DNA of 64,000 nt, from NCBI RefSeq assembly GCF_028290625.1, contig NZ_JAQGJM010000011.1:1-64000 (forward strand). The letters are read 5' to 3'. The translations under genes and the position numbers were made by a program. The stretch comes from Devosia sp. Its GTDB lineage: Bacteria > Pseudomonadota > Alphaproteobacteria > Rhizobiales > Devosiaceae. The notes under the pieces are model-generated. The model searched no databases, was not told where the DNA came from, and was given only the letters and a program-made list of their open reading frames with translations. Within the stretch, counting starts at the first letter, position 1. Each line of letters begins with the position of its first letter. Positions 28,100 through 36,226 of this stretch are shown here, one piece after another.

Positions 28100-28129
28100 T
28101 TGACTAACCCATACCTGGATGGCTATAGA
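28100..28129 (+). promoter_or_regulatory. Promoter of the arsR operon
   Basis: TTGACT at 28100-28105 and TATAGA at 28124-28129 are 18 nt apart, a good sigma-70 promoter. The left arm of the operator 28109-28126 lies in the spacer, ideal for repression. Confidence 0.75.
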
Positions 28130-28154
28130 TTAATCCATAGCCATCCAGGTATGG
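28109..28154. promoter_or_regulatory. Inverted-repeat operator with 18-bp perfect arms
   Basis: CCATACCTGGATGGCTAT (28109-28126) and ATAGCCATCCAGGTATGG (28137-28154) are perfect inverted copies around AGATTAATCC. The left arm overlaps the promoter; the right arm ends 7 nt before the start of arsR. This is a typical autoregulation site for an ArsR/SmtB regulator, though longer than most. Confidence 0.85.
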
Positions 28155-28161
28155 ATAAAAA

Positions 28162-28485
28162 ATGCTCACCTCGCAGGACCTGCTATTCAAGACGCTGGCC
28201 GACCCGACCCGGAGGGCCATCTTCGAGCGCCTGTGCCGCGAGGGCGAACAGACCGTGGGCGCCCTGACCGTCCATGCGGGCGTGTCGCAACCCGTCGTCT
28301 CCAAGCATCTCGGCATTCTCAAGCAGGCCGGGCTGGTGATTGACCGCCACGAGGGCCGCCAGACTCATTGCACCGCCCAGCTTGGCGCGCTGGCTCCCCT
28401 GGTCGACTGGACGCGGGAAATGGCGGGGTTTTGGGAAAACCGCTTCGACGACCTGGAAGATCTGCTCAAGAGGATGGACCAATGA
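28162..28485 (+). CDS. ArsR/SmtB-family transcriptional regulator
   Basis: A 107-residue winged-helix repressor: FKTLADPTRRAIFERLCREG is the family opening, and VSQPVVSKHLGILKQAGLV the recognition helix. The metal-binding ELCVCDL motif of arsenic or cadmium sensors is absent, placing it in the non-metal group often linked to SRPBCC genes. The stop overlaps the start of the SRPBCC gene (ATGA). It is the first gene of a four-gene operon with a large operator upstream. Confidence 0.92.
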   Translation: MLTSQDLLFKTLADPTRRAIFERLCREGEQTVGALTVHAGVSQPVVSKHLGILKQAGLVIDRHEGRQTHCTAQLGALAPLVDWTREMAGFWENRFDDLEDLLKRMDQ

Positions 28486-28907
28486 GCGACGCCGCCACCC
28501 AGACCCGCTCGGTCGTCATCGAGCGCGAAATCGCCCATCCACCCGAAAAAATCTGGCGCGCGCTGACCCAGCCGCACCTGATCGAGGAATGGCTGATGAA
28601 GAACGATTTCAGCCCGATCGCCCGCCACCAGTTCAACCTGCGGCGCGAGCCGATGCCGGGCGTGAACGTGGTGATCGATTGTGAAGTTCTGGCGGTCGAG
28701 CCGCACAAGACGCTGTCTTACAGTTGGGCCGCCTATGGGCTGGACAGCGTCGTCACCTGGACGCTGACGCCGATCCCGGCCGGAACCCTGTTGCGCATGG
28801 AACAGGCGGGCTTCCGGCCCGACCAGACCCAGGCGTTCCATGGGGCCCGCGCCGGCTGGCGCGAATTCCTCACCGCCCTCGACGCCGTCCTGGCACGGAC
28901 CGATTGA
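28482..28907 (+). CDS. SRPBCC (AHSA1/START-like) domain protein
   Basis: The 141-residue product starts MSDAATQTRSVVIEREIAHP and carries the AHSA1 pattern PPEKIWRALTQPHLIEEWL, with a hydrophobic-cavity beta sheet and final helix WREFLTALDAVLA. Such proteins bind small hydrophobic ligands. The 4-nt overlap with arsR indicates co-translation. Pairs of ArsR and AHSA1 genes are very common in Hyphomicrobiales. Confidence 0.9.
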   Translation: MSDAATQTRSVVIEREIAHPPEKIWRALTQPHLIEEWLMKNDFSPIARHQFNLRREPMPGVNVVIDCEVLAVEPHKTLSYSWAAYGLDSVVTWTLTPIPAGTLLRMEQAGFRPDQTQAFHGARAGWREFLTALDAVLARTD

Positions 28908-28933
28908 CGAACCCCAACCACAGGAGAAGACCC

Positions 28934-29326
28934 ATGAAGATCAGGCTGACCACGATTTACGTCGACGACCAGGAACGCGCACTGCGCTTCTACACCGACA
29001 TCCTGGGCATGGCCGTCAAGGCCGATTTCAGCAACGGCCCCTATCGCTGGCTGACCGTGATCTCGCCCGACGAGCCGGAGGGCACCGAACTGCAACTGGC
29101 GCTCAACGACAATCCGGCGGCCAAGGCCTATCAGCAAGCCATGTTCCAGCAGGGCCAGCCCGCGGTCATGTTCTATAGCGATGACATCAAGGGCGACCAT
29201 GAGCGCATCACGGCGCGTGGCGGACAATTCAGCATGCCGCCCACCGAGGTCACCGGCTCCACCATCGCCCAGTTGAACGACACCTGCGGCAACCTCATCC
29301 AGATCACCCAATTGGCGCGCTGGTAG
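28934..29326 (+). CDS. VOC-family (glyoxalase-like) protein
   Basis: 130 residues, starting MKIRLTTIYVDDQERALRFY. AGGAGAAG lies 6 nt before the ATG at 28934. Typical VOC features are VDDQERALRFYTDILGM and the C-terminal LNDTCGNLIQITQLAR. It is 26 nt after the SRPBCC gene. The metal-site residues are not complete enough to assign glyoxalase I activity. Confidence 0.9.
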   Translation: MKIRLTTIYVDDQERALRFYTDILGMAVKADFSNGPYRWLTVISPDEPEGTELQLALNDNPAAKAYQQAMFQQGQPAVMFYSDDIKGDHERITARGGQFSMPPTEVTGSTIAQLNDTCGNLIQITQLARW

Positions 29327-29401
29327 GCTTTGTATGTTCGTCGCACCCTACATCGCCAACCGGCGCCGCGAGCGGCGGATCGCCAGACAGGAGTGATCGC
29401 A

Positions 29402-29752
29402 ATGGCAACGAAAGCTGATGGCGAAGCCGAAGTCCGCGCCAGGATCGCCGCGTTGCGCGCACCCTACAATGCCATGGGCGAGCGCATTCATGCGCTCATC
29501 CTGCGCAGTGCACCGGTCCTGCAGGCCCGGATCTGGTATGGCATGCCCGGCTATGCCAAGGGCAACGGCCCCGCCCTCTGCTTCTTCCGCCTGGACGAAA
29601 AATACATGACCTTCGGGCTGACCGAGAAGGCGCATCACATCCGCGAGGCGGGCGCCAGCGACCAGCTCATGGCCTCCGCCTGGTTTTTCGAAACGCTCGA
29701 TGAGGCCACGGAAGCCCGGATCGCCGAGATCGTACAACGGGCAGCGCGCTGA
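29402..29752 (+). CDS. DUF1801 family protein
   Basis: 116 residues (start MATKADGEAEVRARIAALRA). The DUF1801/YdhG pattern is seen in ARIWYGMPGYAKGNGPALCF, with FFRLDEKYMTFGL following. Function unknown. ACAGGAGTG stands upstream of the ATG. It is the fourth gene of the arsR operon and is followed by a truncated second DUF1801 gene. Confidence 0.87.
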   Translation: MATKADGEAEVRARIAALRAPYNAMGERIHALILRSAPVLQARIWYGMPGYAKGNGPALCFFRLDEKYMTFGLTEKAHHIREAGASDQLMASAWFFETLDEATEARIAEIVQRAAR

Positions 29753-29786
29753 GCCGCTCAAAACCAAGAATCGGAGGCATGCCGCA

Positions 29787-29897
29787 ATGACCCCAACCGA
29801 ACAGATCGACCAGCTTATCGCCAGCCTCACCGATTGGCGCGGGACGACGCTGGCCAGCATCCGCCAGATCATCCTAGCGGCCGATCCCGAGATGTAG
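29787..29897 (+). pseudogene. Truncated DUF1801 gene (N-terminal remnant)
   Basis: A good start (GGAGG, then ATG at 29787) opens MTPTEQIDQLIASLTDWRGT, TLASIRQIILAADPEM, the usual N-terminus of DUF1801 proteins, but a stop comes after 36 codons where the family continues (I/V)xEEWKW. The downstream bases 29898-29940 do not resume the domain in any frame, so the rest was deleted rather than frameshifted. Alternatively it is a tiny functional gene, which I think less likely. Confidence 0.65.
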
Positions 29898-29973
29898 TCG
29901 CAGCCTTAGTCAGCTCTGGTTCAGCCGGCCGCGATCATTTATCCTCCTCACCTTGGCTCAGGAGGAGGTTCCC

Positions 29974-30486
29974 ATGCGCTTCTTTGCCGTAACTCTTGCT
30001 TTCGTCGCCCTCACCTACCCCGCTCTCGCTGGCGATCTCACGCCCTATCTCATCCGCACCATGCTGGCCAAGGATAACCCGACCGCCGTGGTGCAGGCGA
30101 TCGACAATGGCGACGCGGAAAACAATCCCTGGTTCGGCGTACTCGACCAGATCGAGACCGGCGATCAGGACTGGATCGCCCTCGTGCCCCTGCTCGCGCC
30201 CGGCACCGATGCGGGCACCGCCGAGGGCCTAGTCATCACCCTGTCGCGCACCCTCAAGACCAACGCCCCTGCCGTGCTCCAGCTGATCGCCGATGGCCAG
30301 TTCACAGTCGATGACATTTGCCTGGACAACGACATCGAGGTGCCCGTCACCGACTACATCGCGTTCCTCGACAAAATAGTCGTAACCGTCGCAGCCGTGC
30401 TCGACCCTGCACTGCGCGATGTCCGCAACGCCTGCTTGCACCAGATCGGCACCGCTCGCATCTCGGCTTTGGTGGACGGCTATTAG
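29974..30486 (+). CDS. Secreted protein of unknown function
   Basis: A 170-residue precursor starting MRFFAVTLAFVALTYPALAG with signal peptide; AGGAGGAGG lies just before the ATG. The mature part is acidic and helical with two Cys (DDICLDN and RNACLHQ), probably disulfide-linked. I do not recognise the family. It converges on the acyloxyacyl hydrolase gene. Confidence 0.75.
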   Translation: MRFFAVTLAFVALTYPALAGDLTPYLIRTMLAKDNPTAVVQAIDNGDAENNPWFGVLDQIETGDQDWIALVPLLAPGTDAGTAEGLVITLSRTLKTNAPAVLQLIADGQFTVDDICLDNDIEVPVTDYIAFLDKIVVTVAAVLDPALRDVRNACLHQIGTARISALVDGY

Positions 30487-30516
30487 AAAAAAGCCGCCGA
30501 ATGAAACCGGCGGCTT
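30487..30516 (-). terminator. Rho-independent terminator of the deacylase gene
   Basis: On the minus strand AAGCCGCCG (30516-30508) pairs with CGGCGGCTT (30499-30491), followed by a TTTT run to 30487. It is 35 nt after the stop of the gene at 30552. Confidence 0.85.
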
Positions 30517-30551
30517 GCGATCAGGTCTGTTACTAGACGGCCTTAGCGGTC

Positions 30552-31154
30552 CTAGAATTTCCAGCCGACGCGCAGGCCGAAATTGGACAGCCCGTCATTG
30601 GCGTCGCACCAGTCGTTATTGGACGTGTGCTCATAGGTCAGCGTTGCCGTGGCATTGTCGCCCAGCTTGGTGCCGATACCGTAGCGCTGGTAGAAATTGA
30701 CCGAGCAGCCGAAATTCTTCGTGCCCGCAGGGGCACCCTGATTATACCCCGTATGGGCGGCGGCGCCCAACGTGCCTTCAAGGTAAATCGGCGTATCGAA
30801 GATCGGCAACTGCCAGGTCAGCCCGAGATGCGCCAGGCTCTCATGCCCGCCGAAGTTGACCGTTGCGCCCAGTTCGGGCCGCGGCGAGCCGATCCAACGG
30901 AAGGCATCCAGCTCGGGCGTCGTGAACAACACGTCGAAGCTGACATTCTCGATCCGGCTGACGTCCCATTCCCCAACCCGAAACGGCAGAGCCGCATAGT
31001 CGACGTCATAGGTGTGGATGCCGAAGCGCAATTCATCGACCCAGCCGGCCAACGGCTTGGGCGACAGCAAATCCTGCGCGCTCGCTGGCGCCGCAGCAGC
31101 CGCTGCGAACAGCATCACCAAACCGATTATCCGTCGAAAAGCCATCTGCCGCAC
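30552..31154 (-). CDS. PagL-like acyloxyacyl hydrolase (lipid A 3-O-deacylase family)
   Basis: The 200-residue precursor has a signal peptide (AAAAAPASAQ) and an outer-membrane barrel pattern ending VGWKF. PagL catalytic residues are represented by H and S in YEHTSNND, followed by an acidic stretch (DANDG) that could supply the Glu/Asp. PagL removes the 3-O acyl chain of lipid A. The start is GTG at 31154, five bases after AAGG; an internal ATG at 31145 is possible. A divergent paralogue lies at 27450-28001. Confidence 0.85.
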   Translation of the reverse strand: MRQMAFRRIIGLVMLFAAAAAAPASAQDLLSPKPLAGWVDELRFGIHTYDVDYAALPFRVGEWDVSRIENVSFDVLFTTPELDAFRWIGSPRPELGATVNFGGHESLAHLGLTWQLPIFDTPIYLEGTLGAAAHTGYNQGAPAGTKNFGCSVNFYQRYGIGTKLGDNATATLTYEHTSNNDWCDANDGLSNFGLRVGWKF

Positions 31155-31385
31155 TCGAACCTTACATTGCCCCTATGAGCCGTCATCGTCGGGCCAAGTC
31201 AATGCCATCACGGCAATTCTTGGCCGCCTGTGCTGAACCGAACACGCCGACACTGCGCTATCTTCGTTCATCGGCCGTTAAACGCGCCGATTCCCCATCT
31301 CGCTTTCATCGTAGTTTGCCGATATAGAATCCAGCAACAGTTTTGTCCCGCCCTTCCGTTGATTATCCCGTAAAGACGCCGCGCC

Positions 31386-32396
31386 ATGACCGCACTTATT
31401 CCCCTCTCGATGCAGGACCTTGCCCCGATCGCCGAAGGCATTTCCACCGCCGATGCGATGGCGGAGACCATAAAGCTGGCCCAACTGGGCGACGCCTTGG
31501 GGTTTACCCGCCTCTGGTATGCCGAGCATCACGGCATGCCCTCGATTGCCTCTTCGGTCCCCGAAATCCTGATCGGCTCGGCTGCGGCGCACACCAAATC
31601 CATCCGCGTCGGCTCCGGCGGCGTCATGCTGCTCAACCACGCGCCACTGCGTATTGTCGAGGCCTATCGCACGCTCGAGGGCCTGCATCCCGGCCGCATC
31701 GACCTGGGCCTGGGTCGCGCACCGGGCGGCGACGGCTACGCCATGCGGGCACTGCGTACCGGTGGGGGCGAGGAATTTTCGGCCTATCTCAGCGAATTGA
31801 TGGCCTTCGAGGAAGACAGTTTTCCGCCCGACCATCCCTATTCGCGCGTGCCGGTCGCGCCGGGCGGCATCAGCCTGCCCCCGCTCTGGCTGCTGGGCTC
31901 CTCGGGCGCCAGCGCGCAGGCGGCCGGGCAATTGGGCATCGGCTACGCCTTCGCCGCCCATTTCAGCCATACGCCACCTGCGCCGGCCTTCGAATCCTAC
32001 CGCTATGCGTTCAGGGCCACGCAGGCGTTCCCAAAGCCCTATGCGATGATGTGCGTCTCGGTCGTGTGCGCCCCCACCGACGAGGAGGCGCGCTATCTCT
32101 CCAGCTCCCAGGAACTGAGCTGGGCGCTGTTCCATTCCGGCCAGATCCGCAAGCTTGTCTCTCCCGAGGAAGCGACGGCCCACGCCTATACCGAACAGGA
32201 ACGCCGCATCATCGAGCATCAATCGACGCTCTGGATCGTCGGCTCTCCCCAGACCGTGCGCGACCAGATCATGGCCAAGGTCGCCGACAGCAACCCCGAC
32301 GAGGTGATGATCACCACCACCATCCACGACTACGCTCTTCGTCGTCGCTCCTATCGGCTCGTCGCCGAGGCGTTTGGTATCGAACCGCGGCAATAA
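31386..32396 (+). CDS. LLM-class flavin-dependent oxidoreductase
   Basis: A 336-residue luciferase-like monooxygenase of the MsnO8 group: it starts MTALIPLSMQDLAPIAEGIS, has LWYAEHHGMPSIASSVPEIL, GSGGVMLLNHAPLRIVEAYR and GRIDLGLGRAPGGDG, all conserved FMN-contacting segments. It probably uses reduced flavin from a separate reductase; the substrate is unknown. It is followed 81 nt later by the pterin dehydratase gene. Confidence 0.92.
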   Translation: MTALIPLSMQDLAPIAEGISTADAMAETIKLAQLGDALGFTRLWYAEHHGMPSIASSVPEILIGSAAAHTKSIRVGSGGVMLLNHAPLRIVEAYRTLEGLHPGRIDLGLGRAPGGDGYAMRALRTGGGEEFSAYLSELMAFEEDSFPPDHPYSRVPVAPGGISLPPLWLLGSSGASAQAAGQLGIGYAFAAHFSHTPPAPAFESYRYAFRATQAFPKPYAMMCVSVVCAPTDEEARYLSSSQELSWALFHSGQIRKLVSPEEATAHAYTEQERRIIEHQSTLWIVGSPQTVRDQIMAKVADSNPDEVMITTTIHDYALRRRSYRLVAEAFGIEPRQ

Positions 32397-32477
32397 TCGC
32401 GCCGTGTTGGAACCGGACACGGAACCGGCGTGTTCGAGGTCTAGACGGGACCATCGGCGGGAACAGGACATCATAAA

Positions 32478-32768
32478 ATGGCGGACAAGCTTACCTCCAA
32501 GCAGCGCGACACGGCCCTTCGTGGCCTCAATGGCTGGGTCTATGACGAGGGCAGCGACGCCATCAGCCACGTCTTCAAATTCAAGAACTTTTCCGAAGCA
32601 TTCGGCTTCATGACCCGCGTCGCCCTCGCCGCCGACAAGGCTGGCCACCACCCCGACTGGTCCAACGCCTACGATACCGTCACCATCGTGCTCTCCACGC
32701 ACGATGCCGGCGGCCTGACCGACAAGGACGTCGCCCTCGCCAAAGCCATCGACGCCATCCTCGCCTGA
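32478..32768 (+). CDS. phhB: 4a-hydroxytetrahydrobiopterin dehydratase
   Basis: Pterin-4a-carbinolamine dehydratase, 96 residues. The catalytic segment [20 protein letters not shown] contains the two adjacent His and the Asp-Trp pair, and [13 protein letters not shown] is the substrate-binding helix. It recycles the pterin cofactor of aromatic hydroxylases; no phenylalanine hydroxylase is in the window. It ends 2 nt before the convergent dnaE2 stop. Confidence 0.93.
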   Translation: MADKLTSKQRDTALRGLNGWVYDEGSDAISHVFKFKNFSEAFGFMTRVALAADKAGHHPDWSNAYDTVTIVLSTHDAGGLTDKDVALAKAIDAILA

Positions 32769-32770
32769 CC

Positions 32771-35700
32771 TCAATGAAAATTGCGCCCGCCCGGCAAAGC
32801 CGCATAGGCGCGGCGGCGGGCCATCTCTTCCTCGCGCACAACATGGCGATCCCGGCTTGGGCTGACTGGCGGTCCGGACTTGCCTTCGTCGGCCCGCGCT
32901 ACCACGGCATCGCCGATATCGGCACCATTGCTGATGGCAAGAAGCTGGGGCGTCAGGTCGGTCATGTCTTCGACGATGACATGGATCACCAGCCCTTCGG
33001 CCTGCACCCTGCCTTTGACCGCCAGCATGCGGCTCGACAGTAATGTCCTGCGCATCACGTCATTCTCGAACAGTTTGGGCCAGACCACTAGGTTGGCCAC
33101 GCCTGTCTCGTCTTCCAGCGTGACGAAGATCACCCCGCTCGCGGTCCCCGGCCGCTGCCGGACCAGCACCAGCCCGGCGACCTCGATACGGTGTCCCGGT
33201 GTCACGGTAGAAAGGTTACATGTCCGTGTCGTCCCGCGCGCATCCAGCATAGGCCGCATAAACTGTGCGGGGTGTCCCTTGAGCGAGAGAGTGAGACTGG
33301 CATAGTCGTGAATGACCTCCTCGCCAGGGGACATCGGGGGCAGGTTACCCGACTCCTCCATAGCCGACCCGGTGGGCAATCCAGAGGCGGCAAAGAGCGG
33401 TAGCGTTTCTGCGCCATGGCTGCCCACCAGTCCTTTGACCGCCCACAGCGCCTCGCGCCGATTGAGCTTTAATGACTGGGCGAAAGCATCCGCTCGGGCC
33501 AGCTTTTCGAGACTGGCGACAGGCACTCCGGTTCTGAGCCAGAGATCGCGAATTGAAGCATAGCCCTCCCCGCGCTGCTCGACGATGCGCAAAATGTCTT
33601 TCTTGGCCAGCCCCTCGACCTGCCGCAGACCCAATCGGAGCGCTTTGTCCGAGCGGATATCGTTCTGCATCCCGGCGTGCTTGGGCCAAATATGCTCCCC
33701 AATGGCCCAGCCGCCCTCTTCCAGCGAGCTGTCATAGTCCGAGCAGTTGATATCGGCGGCGCGGATCTCGACACCATGCTCGGCAGCATCGCGTACCAGC
33801 TGGCTGGGTGCATAGAAGCCCATCGGCTGGGAGTTGAGCAGCGCACAGAGGAACACATCCGGATAATGGCATTTGAGCCAGCACGAGGCATAGACCAGCA
33901 GCGCAAAGGACGCCGCATGACTTTCGGGAAAGCCGTATTCGGCAAAACCCTTGATCTGCTCGAAGGCACTGCGGGCAAATTCGGGCTTGTAGTTGTTCTT
34001 CTCCATACCCGCGAGAAAATCGGCTTCAAACTGCTCGATCTTGCCGGTACGTCGCCAGGCGGCCATCGCACGACGCAATTCGTCCGCGCGTCCGGCTGAA
34101 AATCCAGCGCCCACAATAGCAATCTGCATGGCCTGTTCTTGAAACAGCGGTATGCCTAATGTCCGATAGAGCACCGCCTCCAACGCCTTGCTGGGGTATT
34201 CAACCTTCTCGATACCTTGCCGGCGTTTGAGATAAGGATGCACCATTCCGCCCTGAATCGGACCGGGTCGGACAATCGCCACCTCGATCACCAGATCGTA
34301 GAACTTCTCTGGCTTCAGGCGCGGCAGCATGGACATTTGCGCGCGACTTTCGATCTGAAACACCCCGATCGTGTCGGCGCGCTGGATCATCGCATAGACC
34401 GGTTTGGCGAGCGCCGGAGCTTCGAACTCCTCATTTTGGAGTTCGGCAAGCCTCACTTCGCGCTTGTAATGCTTTTCCATCAACCCGAACGCTCGCTGAA
34501 GGCAGGTCAGCATGCCCAGCGCCAGCACATCGACCTTGAGGATCTTCAGGGCATCGATGTCGTCCTTGTTCCATTCGATGATGGTGCGGCTATCCATGGC
34601 CGACTTGCTGATCGGCACCATGCTTTCCAGCGAGTCCCGGGTGATGACAAAGCCACCCACATGCTGGCTGAGATGACGCGGAAAACTTCGCAACACTTTC
34701 ACCACCTCGAACATTTGCGCCAGGACCGGATCATCCGGGTTAAGGCCGATACCGGCGACATTGCGCAAATCGACACCTGATCCCCAACCCCAGTGCAATT
34801 GATTGAAGGCGGTGATCGTGTCGTCCGAAATGCCGAACACCTTGGCGGTCTCGCGGATGGCACTCTTGGAGCGATAGCAGATGACGTTGGCGGTGAGCCC
34901 GGTGCGTTTGCCGCCATACTTTTGGTAGACGTACTGCATCACCTCTTCGCGCCGCTCGTGCTCGAAATCGACGTCGATATCAGGAGGCTCGTCGCGCTCG
35001 GTCGAGATAAACCGCCCGAACACCAGAGTGGCCTTGCGCGGATCGACTTCAGTGATTTCGAGGCAATAACAAACTGTCGAATTGGCCGCCGAGCCGCGGC
35101 CTTGGCAGAGAATGCCCAGATCATAACGGGCGTGACGGACGATATCCTGCACCGTCAGGAAATAGGCGGCATACCCTTTTTCGTCGATGAGTTTGAGCTC
35201 TTCGCGTATCTGCCCCTCGGTGCCGGGCGGCAAACCTTGGGGGAAGCGTTTGGCGGCGCCCTCCCAGGTCAGTCGCTCCAGCGTTTGCTGGGCCGTCTCG
35301 CCATTGCCAATGGTTTCCTCGGGATAATTGTATTCGAGTTGATTGAGCGAAAATCCGATCCGGTTAGTGAAGCGCTGCGTTTCAGCAATGGCTTCCGGAT
35401 GCTCGGCAAAAAGCCGCGCCATTTCGTCTCGCGGCTTGAGATGGCGCTCGGCATTGGCCTGCAGCCGCCGCCCCGCTGTTTCCAGTGTCAGATGTTCGCG
35501 GATGCAGGTGACGACGTCCTGAACGATAGCCCGATCCGGGTCGTGATACAGCACGTCATTGCTGGCCAGCATAGGCGCGCCACAGCGGCGGCCTAGATCG
35601 TCAATGCGATTGAGGCGAGCTCGGTCCCGACCAAGATAGCGCGCAATACCCGCCACCCAGACATTGCCGGGGAAGTGCCGGGCCAGTCTAGCGAGTACGG

Positions 35701-36226
35701 TTTCGCTCAAGGACCAGTGGCGTTCATCGGGGATGAGGATGAAAAGCTGACCCGCGGCAAAGTTTTCGGCCGGCCCCTGATAGTCAGTCGAGGTGACAGG
35801 ACCCTCCGATGCCAGCAAATCCGTCAGCTTCAACAGCGGCTTGCCCTTTTCGCCATTCTGGTTGGCGATAGTGAGCAGTTTGCACAATCGTCCATAGGCT
35901 ACCCGATCAGCGGGATAGGCCACGATGTCGGGAGTGCCATCGGCGAAACACAGTCGCACGCCGACCAGATAGCGGAAATCGGAGAAATCATCGCCGCGTT
36001 CGCGCGCCGTGACAAAGCCCCTGACTACTCCGGCAAAGCTGTTGCGGTCACAGAGACCCAAACCGTCCAGGCCAAGATGCATGGCGCCCGAAACCAATTC
36101 TTCGGGATGTGAACCGCTCTGCAGGAAAGAGAAATTGCTCGTCGTGACCAGTTCGGTAAAGGCTGGCGCCAAGGACACCGCGACCGCTTTTCCTGGCGAC
36201 TTGGTGAAAGGAACAACCTCGCTCAT
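32771..36226 (-). CDS. dnaE2: Error-prone DNA polymerase DnaE2 (ImuC)
   Basis: Alpha-type polymerase that copies past lesions, working with ImuA and ImuB. At 1151 residues it has the PHP domain (TSNFSFLQSGSHPEELVSGA), the catalytic region with PDIDVDFEHERREEV (the acidic triad, with a third Asp further on), the HhH region and an OB domain near the C-terminus. The PHP His residues are partly replaced, as usual in DnaE2. Its start overlaps the stop of imuB by 4 nt. SOS control comes from the LexA box before imuA. Confidence 0.97.
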   Translation of the reverse strand: MSEVVPFTKSPGKAVAVSLAPAFTELVTTSNFSFLQSGSHPEELVSGAMHLGLDGLGLCDRNSFAGVVRGFVTARERGDDFSDFRYLVGVRLCFADGTPDIVAYPADRVAYGRLCKLLTIANQNGEKGKPLLKLTDLLASEGPVTSTDYQGPAENFAAGQLFILIPDERHWSLSETVLARLARHFPGNVWVAGIARYLGRDRARLNRIDDLGRRCGAPMLASNDVLYHDPDRAIVQDVVTCIREHLTLETAGRRLQANAERHLKPRDEMARLFAEHPEAIAETQRFTNRIGFSLNQLEYNYPEETIGNGETAQQTLERLTWEGAAKRFPQGLPPGTEGQIREELKLIDEKGYAAYFLTVQDIVRHARYDLGILCQGRGSAANSTVCYCLEITEVDPRKATLVFGRFISTERDEPPDIDVDFEHERREEVMQYVYQKYGGKRTGLTANVICYRSKSAIRETAKVFGISDDTITAFNQLHWGWGSGVDLRNVAGIGLNPDDPVLAQMFEVVKVLRSFPRHLSQHVGGFVITRDSLESMVPISKSAMDSRTIIEWNKDDIDALKILKVDVLALGMLTCLQRAFGLMEKHYKREVRLAELQNEEFEAPALAKPVYAMIQRADTIGVFQIESRAQMSMLPRLKPEKFYDLVIEVAIVRPGPIQGGMVHPYLKRRQGIEKVEYPSKALEAVLYRTLGIPLFQEQAMQIAIVGAGFSAGRADELRRAMAAWRRTGKIEQFEADFLAGMEKNNYKPEFARSAFEQIKGFAEYGFPESHAASFALLVYASCWLKCHYPDVFLCALLNSQPMGFYAPSQLVRDAAEHGVEIRAADINCSDYDSSLEEGGWAIGEHIWPKHAGMQNDIRSDKALRLGLRQVEGLAKKDILRIVEQRGEGYASIRDLWLRTGVPVASLEKLARADAFAQSLKLNRREALWAVKGLVGSHGAETLPLFAASGLPTGSAMEESGNLPPMSPGEEVIHDYASLTLSLKGHPAQFMRPMLDARGTTRTCNLSTVTPGHRIEVAGLVLVRQRPGTASGVIFVTLEDETGVANLVVWPKLFENDVMRRTLLSSRMLAVKGRVQAEGLVIHVIVEDMTDLTPQLLAISNGADIGDAVVARADEGKSGPPVSPSRDRHVVREEEMARRRAYAALPGGRNFH

